Below, one piece after another: positions 5,036 through 5,072 of a stretch of DNA of 5,072 nucleotides. Below the pieces are notes generated by a model, which did not search any database, was not told the DNA's origin, and worked only from the letters and a program-made list of their open reading frames with translations. This DNA comes from an uncultured Roseovarius sp. Lineage in GTDB: Bacteria; Pseudomonadota; Alphaproteobacteria; Rhodobacterales; Rhodobacteraceae. The stretch lies in contig CAJXKX010000201.1 of NCBI GenBank assembly GCA_913055965.1, forward strand, positions 1 to 5,072, given 5' to 3'. The stretch's first letter is position 1, and every line of letters starts with the position of its first letter. The translations under genes were made by a program, and so were the position numbers.

Positions 5036-5072
5036 TATTTGTTCTTCGCGCGGTCGTAGGCTCTCTGGGCGG
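5035..5072 (-). CDS. C-terminal end of upstream gene, possibly FAD-binding medium subunit (coxM-like); 5' end beyond window
   Basis: An open frame entering from the window edge encodes AQRAYDRAKNK and stops with TAA at 5037-5035, sharing one base with the next ATG (TAATG). The overlap shows tight translational coupling with the small-subunit fragment. In coxMSL-type operons the FAD-binding medium subunit precedes the small subunit, so this is probably its C-terminus. Eleven residues alone cannot establish the family. Confidence 0.45.
   Translation of the reverse strand, partial: AQRAYDRAKNK

Noticed and set aside
3364..5059. Long plus-strand open frames opposite the MFS and QueA genes (3364-4410 and 3992-5059)
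   Set aside because: They are Arg/His/Gln-rich antisense shadows with no recognisable domain, and the minus strand is fully explained.

Overview
The window looks like a high-GC alphaproteobacterium, most probably a marine member of the Rhodobacterales (Roseobacter-like). That rests on how the QueA, DUF924, MFS and dihydrolipoamide dehydrogenase (E3) proteins read and on strong G/C third-position bias; it is recognition from memory, not a search. Every supported gene reads on the minus strand, so transcription runs from high to low coordinates. I see no tRNA, rRNA, CRISPR array, insertion sequence or transposase.

Layout in transcription order: (1) 5035-5072, the last 11 codons of an upstream gene whose stop overlaps the next start; (2) 4181-5035, an ORF whose first ~30 residues are the start of a CoxS/XdhC-type [2Fe-2S] molybdenum-hydroxylase small subunit and whose remainder is the C-terminal ~255 residues of QueA; (3) 2848-4113, a complete MFS transporter; (4) 2176-2754, a complete DUF924 protein; (5) 2062 down to the window edge, an ORF whose first ~314 residues are dihydrolipoamide dehydrogenase and whose remainder is part of an RTX-type secreted protein (cadherin/Ig-like segment, phage-tail-like LamG segment, glycine-aspartate RTX nonapeptides).

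The main observation is that both outer genes are in-frame chimeras of unrelated proteins. The 3.8 kb between the two joints (about 1121-4954) reads as an ordinary queA - MFS - DUF924 - lpd segment, but queA lacks its N-terminal quarter and lpd lacks its C-terminal dimerisation domain. Both ends are spliced, without a stop or frameshift, to genes from elsewhere (a cox/xanthine-dehydrogenase-like operon on one side, an RTX adhesin-like gene on the other). Either the DNA was rearranged, perhaps at short shared sequences, or the contig is an assembly chimera. The second is at least as likely and must be excluded before any biology is built on the fusions. If the fusions were real, neither the E3 nor the QueA portion should retain normal activity.

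The genes do not form an obvious pathway. QueA makes the queuosine tRNA modification, E3 serves 2-oxoacid dehydrogenase complexes, and the MFS and DUF924 proteins have no known substrate. Non-coding gaps are short (67, 93 and 113 bases); the 113-base gap upstream of lpd holds a possible promoter and two inverted repeats. No gene-free stretch exceeds 300 bases.
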